From Narthecium ossifragum (Eukaryota; Streptophyta; Magnoliopsida; Dioscoreales; Nartheciaceae): a stretch of 64,000 nucleotides of DNA. Of the stretch, positions 60,168 through 64,000 are shown in pieces; position 1 is the first letter of the stretch; each line of letters opens with the position of its first letter. Below the pieces are notes generated by a model that saw only the letters and a program-made list of their open reading frames with translations, had not been told where the DNA came from and made no database searches. A program made the translations under genes and the position numbers. The stretch is taken from positions 7,864,871-7,928,870 of the forward strand of contig OY986966.1 of the NCBI GenBank assembly GCA_963920575.1, given 5' to 3'.

Positions 60168-60874
60168 AAAGTCCTAATTAAGGACAAACTGCCAATAAAG
60201 GAAAGTTTTACTAAAAAGTGAATTTTCAACCATCAGCTTAAAGAATTTGGGGTCGAGACGCCTTGGGTCATGTTGGATCTATCTATCCCCGATGATTCTT
60301 GTAGGGCTCGGTGAGCCGGTCATTTTGACACCTCATACACCCCTATCGGACACCGTGATCAAAAGTTATGCCCATCTGACGGTCACGGTCATCCGGAGAC
60401 CTGATTTGAACTAACTAAAACCGGATGCGTCTCGACCGCCTTGGGAGCGCCGGTTCATCTTCTTGTCCTGCATCACATTAACTTTGATAACACAGGGATT
60501 TCAATAATACAATCACGTCCTAAACCTTGTTACCCAGCCTCGGTCCTAGAGCTAAATCCGAGCTGCTTGAGGCCTCGGATTGGCAAAAACCCCTATTCGC
60601 ACACGTCTTATCATTATGCTTTTAATGCAATCAAATGCATGAATGCTCAGACACACACACATAAAATAAGAGTAAATGTATGCAACAATATGCCACAACA
60701 ATATACATGGCTAGACATAGCATAAAGCTCGCAAAATGGGGTAAACATAGCAAAGGTCTAAATGAAGCGAATAAATAGGTGCAACATGCCTACAAGCCTC
60801 CACGAGGCTAACCAAACAAATAAGCATTACATTTAATCTAAAATTTGACATTACGACGGCATACATGGGCCATC

Positions 60875-63559
60875 TGTCATGACCTTGATCCCATGACATG
60901 GGCCTTGGCGCGCGGCATCAACAGGTGGCGCGATCAAAAGCCCAAGGCATGACGCGGGGTAGGCGCCACGGGTCATGCGAGGCTAGGTGGCCTCAAGATA
61001 GCAAGCAATAAGTCCCCAGCAAGCACACAAGCAACTTCCCCAACCATGGCATGTGGAATCTTCAAGATGGCGCAACGGACCAGGCCAAGGAGAAGCACGA
61101 CGCGCCATGAGTAGATTCCAGCGAGCACCACGCGTGCCAAGTCAACCCAGGAGGGAACGCGGGCCGAGCACTCGTGCGACACACAAGATGGCTCGTAGGA
61201 CGCGCTAGCGACGTGGCCAGGCGACCAAGTCTGAGTCAGACTAGGACTCGGAGTGCCCACCGTGACGCGGTAGGCCAGCTAAACCAATCCAACCATGCAA
61301 ATGCCCAAATTACAGTTAGACTAGATTTCTGGGAGGACTTGACACGACAAAGGCAAAAGATGGTGCTGGGAAAGTCCTTGTTGCGCCAGAGTTCTAGTTG
61401 AACTAGGACTCGACGCGTCTGGCGGCAGACGGTTGGCCATTCCAGCAAATCTGAGCATGCAATAATCCTAATTCCACTTGGCTTAGGTCTTTTGCAAGAC
61501 ATGACGCGGTGGATAAGAAAGATAGCACGAGAGATCTGGATTTTGACTCGGGGAAATAGGAAGGAGTCTTATTTCAAGTCAAAGTGCAGGTGGACTTAGG
61601 CAAGAGCAATCTTTGACAAGTCATAACTCATGTAAGAGTCCAGTTTAGCTATGAAGCTTTGTAATTGGTTGATTGTATGTCTAGATATGCATGAAGCCTA
61701 GGACTTTGAGTAGGACTTGGGGACTTGACTTGTTGGAGCAAGTCATGGACTCTCCTCTATATAAGGAGTAGGGTGACCATGATTGATAAGTCACAAAATA
61801 TGTATAATTCACCCATTCAGCTGGGCTTTCTTAGCTCTCAAGCAATGCATTTTTAATATCTTTTCATATGGTTTCAGGTATAAGAGCTTACAAAGAGAGT
61901 TACATCAATTTTGAGCCAAAAAACATCAATTACACAGAATCAACCATATTTGGATCGATCCATACCTTTAATGTATCGATTCAGAATATTTGGATCGATC
62001 CCAAAATTATGTATCGATCCGGAACCCTTTTCCAGGGAGCCATGACTCTCTGTTACACATTGGATCGATACAAAACTACAGTTGATCGATCCAAGCAGTT
62101 GGAAGCCTCAAATTCTACAGTTTGGATCGATCTAATACCGGCTGACGAGTAAAAACGAATGGTTCAGATCTAATCCGAGGGTCCACAACTTGGAGTCTAT
62201 AAATAGGGGTTTTGGCTCTTATTTTAGGATCTTTTTCTTCACCTTTTCTCCAGCCTTCTTCCCCCTTAGAGTGAGAGAGATTTAGGGCTTTGAGGGTGGA
62301 TTTTGATGGAGAAGATGGGTAAATCCTCCTCTTCCATGGATCTCCTACCCAAGATGATTAGCTAAATCCCTTTTCCTTGGAAATTTCGTGATGTCTTAGG
62401 TCTTTTTCTTAGATTTCTCTTTTGATTCTTGATGTATTGACTCTTGTGAGATGGTATTTGTATGAATTCACATGTAATTCCATTATTGAATGGTTGAATA
62501 CCTCTTTTTGCATGTAATTGCTTGAGAATTAGATGCTTGCTAGATGTTTGATTCAATTCCTCAAAGAAGAGGCTATGCTAGAAACATGACCAACTCTAGG
62601 GGATGAATCCTTGATCTAGGGATAGGATCTTGAGGTGCTAGAATCACCCCAAGCCAAAGCTATCCTACCTACCATTTTTAACTTAGATGGGGGATTGGAT
62701 TGAGGTATTAAACCCATCTCAATCCAAGACCTTACTCATACAAAGCCTTGATTCTTTGCCAATGATATGACCTTAGCCCGGTGATTGTTGAGCTATGATG
62801 GAATTAAAGCCTCGATCATGGATCTTAACCTTGTAATTCATGCGATGAGATGATCATAACCCGACATCTCATTAGCGACGACCGATATTAACCCTACGCT
62901 CGTCGATCTCCTATTTTGACCATCTCATTGAAGTGTCATGCATCTTGATTCATAGAGAATATATTTAGACCCTAATTCGGATCGGAATTCTCTCGGACTT
63001 CTTTCTTGATAAATTTCCACCTTAATTGTTTTTAGAATACTTTAGTTAGAACAATCATAAAATCAATCCAATTGCTTCCAACTACTGTAGATATTATATT
63101 ACATTTGTTAATTTGACCATCCAATTCCTTGAGGACTCGACCCGTACTCCCATTAACTACGTTGTAGGTAATTAATAGTTTGGTAATTTGTTTTGTCCGC
63201 CTTTGATATACTTAACGACACATTTCAAGGCACGTCAATGATGATGGATCATCTAGGCGTTGGCTAAGGGTGAGGGCTTCCTTGTTCATTGAGTGATTGT
63301 ATCCCACGGGTTTGGGAGAGATTTGAGTGGTCTCGAGTTTTGTATCGATTGCTCATATCGAATAGAGGAGCCAAGGGTCCTTCCCTTTGCCTAAACCGTG
63401 TATTCTTGTGTGTTTGAGTGAAGAAGACGAAGGAGGAATGGCAGGTCAAAGGACGTGCTCGATAACAGCGATACAAAGGAGTCGAGGCTGCGGGTCTTCT
63501 TGACTCCATCATTGGACAAGTAAGGCGAAAAATTTTAGTCTCTTATTTTCCCGATGACA
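60875..63559 (+). mobile_element. 2.7-kb solo LTR nested in a family-1 LTR
   Basis: Ends are TGTCATGACC and CCGATGACA. The perfect 5-bp target duplication CCATC lies at 60870-60874 and 63560-63564. A TATA box CTATAAATAG lies at about 62200. Seven GATCGATC-type palindromes precede it (61950-62130). The 3' part has a GAGGACTCGACCCGTACTCC phrase near 63130, similar to Tat/Ogre LTR ends (inference). There is no internal domain. Confidence 0.88.
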
Positions 63560-63757
63560 CCATCAACCAAATTCTATAATGAGGTACACCCCCAACCAAA
63601 CAAAAAATAATAAGTAATAAGCAGTTAATCATCTGTACAAGCAATTAAAGCAGTAGGGTACACTTTTGGCCCATTTATTCTACACATTCTTGGAAGTCAT
63701 CACTCTCCCGGTTAACCACAAAGCGATAAAAGGCTATGTACAAGTGGTTAGAAAAGC

Positions 63758-64000
63758 AAAAAAAAAAATATTATATATGAAAGAACGGTTTTTGAAATGA
63801 CTCAACTATAAGACATAAAGAGTGGTCCAGATTCATCTCCAAACACATCTAACGGTCCATATTTCATCTAAAACCTCAAGATTCCATTTAAAATTTGATC
63901 CCGGCTCAAAATCCCCGCCCACCCAATTCAGATGAGAGAGAGAGAGAGAGGGGATGGGACTCACGTCCCATCCCTCTCCCTCTACCCCTCACCCATCCCC
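63758..64000. other. Right edge, no gene
   Basis: An A run at about 63757-63768 is followed by AT-rich sequence. A (GA)n microsatellite lies at 63932-63951 and a CT/CCC-rich end follows. Nothing is assignable. Confidence 0.4.

Larger units (their letters stand above)
52103..60475 (-). mobile_element. Ty3/gypsy element, CRM-like chromovirus candidate, decayed
   Basis: The perfect 5-bp target duplication CATTA lies at 52098-52102 and 60476-60480. LTRs begin TGATGCAGGAC. A primer-binding site TGATATCAAAGC (tRNA-Met-like) follows the 5' LTR at about 59272-59284, and a polypurine stretch CCCGGGGTGGA precedes the 3' LTR. Domains run gag, CCHC knuckle, protease, RT, RNase H, integrase. Two features suggest the CRM clade: LTRs starting TGATG, and a pol frame that runs about 64 bp into the 3' LTR, stopping at 52584. 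It is nested in a family-1 LTR and itself contains a family-1 solo LTR. Many frameshifts and stops make it non-autonomous. Confidence 0.92.
59285..60475 (-). repeat. 5' LTR of the CRM-like element, with an insertion
   Basis: The 1191-bp LTR is about 541 bp without the insert at 59518-60167. It starts TGATGCAGGAC at 60475 and ends ...CCCTGCGCTA at 59285, followed by the primer-binding site. By eye it differs from the 3' LTR at roughly one base in fifteen, so the insertion is not very recent. Confidence 0.9.
51274..63757 (-). mobile_element. Family-1 LTR, truncated, split by two large insertions
   Basis: The LTR 3' end (TGTCACGTCCC on the plus strand) is at 51274. The LTR continues as 51274-52102, 60481-60874 and 63565 to about 63757. 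The pieces line up in order with the LTRs at 15367-16350 and 1736-3751: the CCTAAACCTTGTTACC block at 60515, the TAGCATAA block at 60718 and the GGTTAACCACAAAGCG block at 63710. The interruptions are the gypsy element 52103-60475 and the solo LTR 60875-63559. The last piece is cut off near an A run at about 63757, and no TGTGAGG end is present, so the LTR is incomplete. Confidence 0.8.

Overview
The window is nuclear DNA from a flowering plant. The evidence is spliced genes with GT-AG introns, plant-type paralogues (an AFC2-like LAMMER kinase and a HEXO1-like beta-hexosaminidase) and a dense population of plant transposons. GC-rich first exons followed by AT-rich later exons are reminiscent of a monocot, but this is a weak inference and I do not name a species. 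I found no rRNA, tRNA, CRISPR or bacterial-type system.

Two host genes appear complete. On the minus strand, 30317 down to 23210, is an AFC2-like dual-specificity kinase whose 12 coding exons splice in frame to 433 residues. Its first intron carries a deleted Ty1/copia element and its last intron a Tourist-like MITE. On the plus strand, 38203 to 45802, is a vacuolar-type beta-N-acetylhexosaminidase (GH20, HEXO1-like) whose 15 coding exons splice to 538 residues. One of these exons is 17 nt long, and one intron holds a near-perfect 129-bp tandem duplication.

The rest is mostly nested mobile DNA, and target-site duplications let the layers be read. From 1 to 18 kb there are three LTRs of one large-LTR family (about 2.0-2.4 kb, called family 1 here). 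The third (8996-18074) was split by a 6.2-kb hAT transposon, which was itself hit by a 1.6-kb solo LTR and a GC-rich MITE; a 423-bp solo LTR lies elsewhere in the same family-1 LTR. From 18 to 21.3 kb come two LINE tails and a probable Helitron terminus. From 30.7 to 32.2 kb lies a Pack-MULE-like element carrying broken pieces of an NPF/NRT1-PTR transporter gene. From 33 to 36 kb are GC-rich minisatellite-like blocks around an AT-rich stretch with about 25 copies of a GTAGTTACTTTTC motif. From 47.8 to 49.9 kb is an array of eight units of about 256 bp. From 51.3 to 63.8 kb a family-1 LTR is split by a CRM-like Ty3/gypsy element and by a 2.7-kb solo LTR. The gypsy element carries another family-1 solo LTR inside its integrase.

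The two genes have no evident functional link: one is a nuclear splicing-factor kinase, the other a vacuolar glycan-trimming enzyme. The most unusual observations are the Pack-MULE transporter capture, the alternating inverted-repeat array in the hAT subterminal region, paired GATCGATC palindromes shared by several LTR families, a microinversion inside one LTR copy, and the about 256-bp satellite. I see no convincing evidence of an entirely new biological system.
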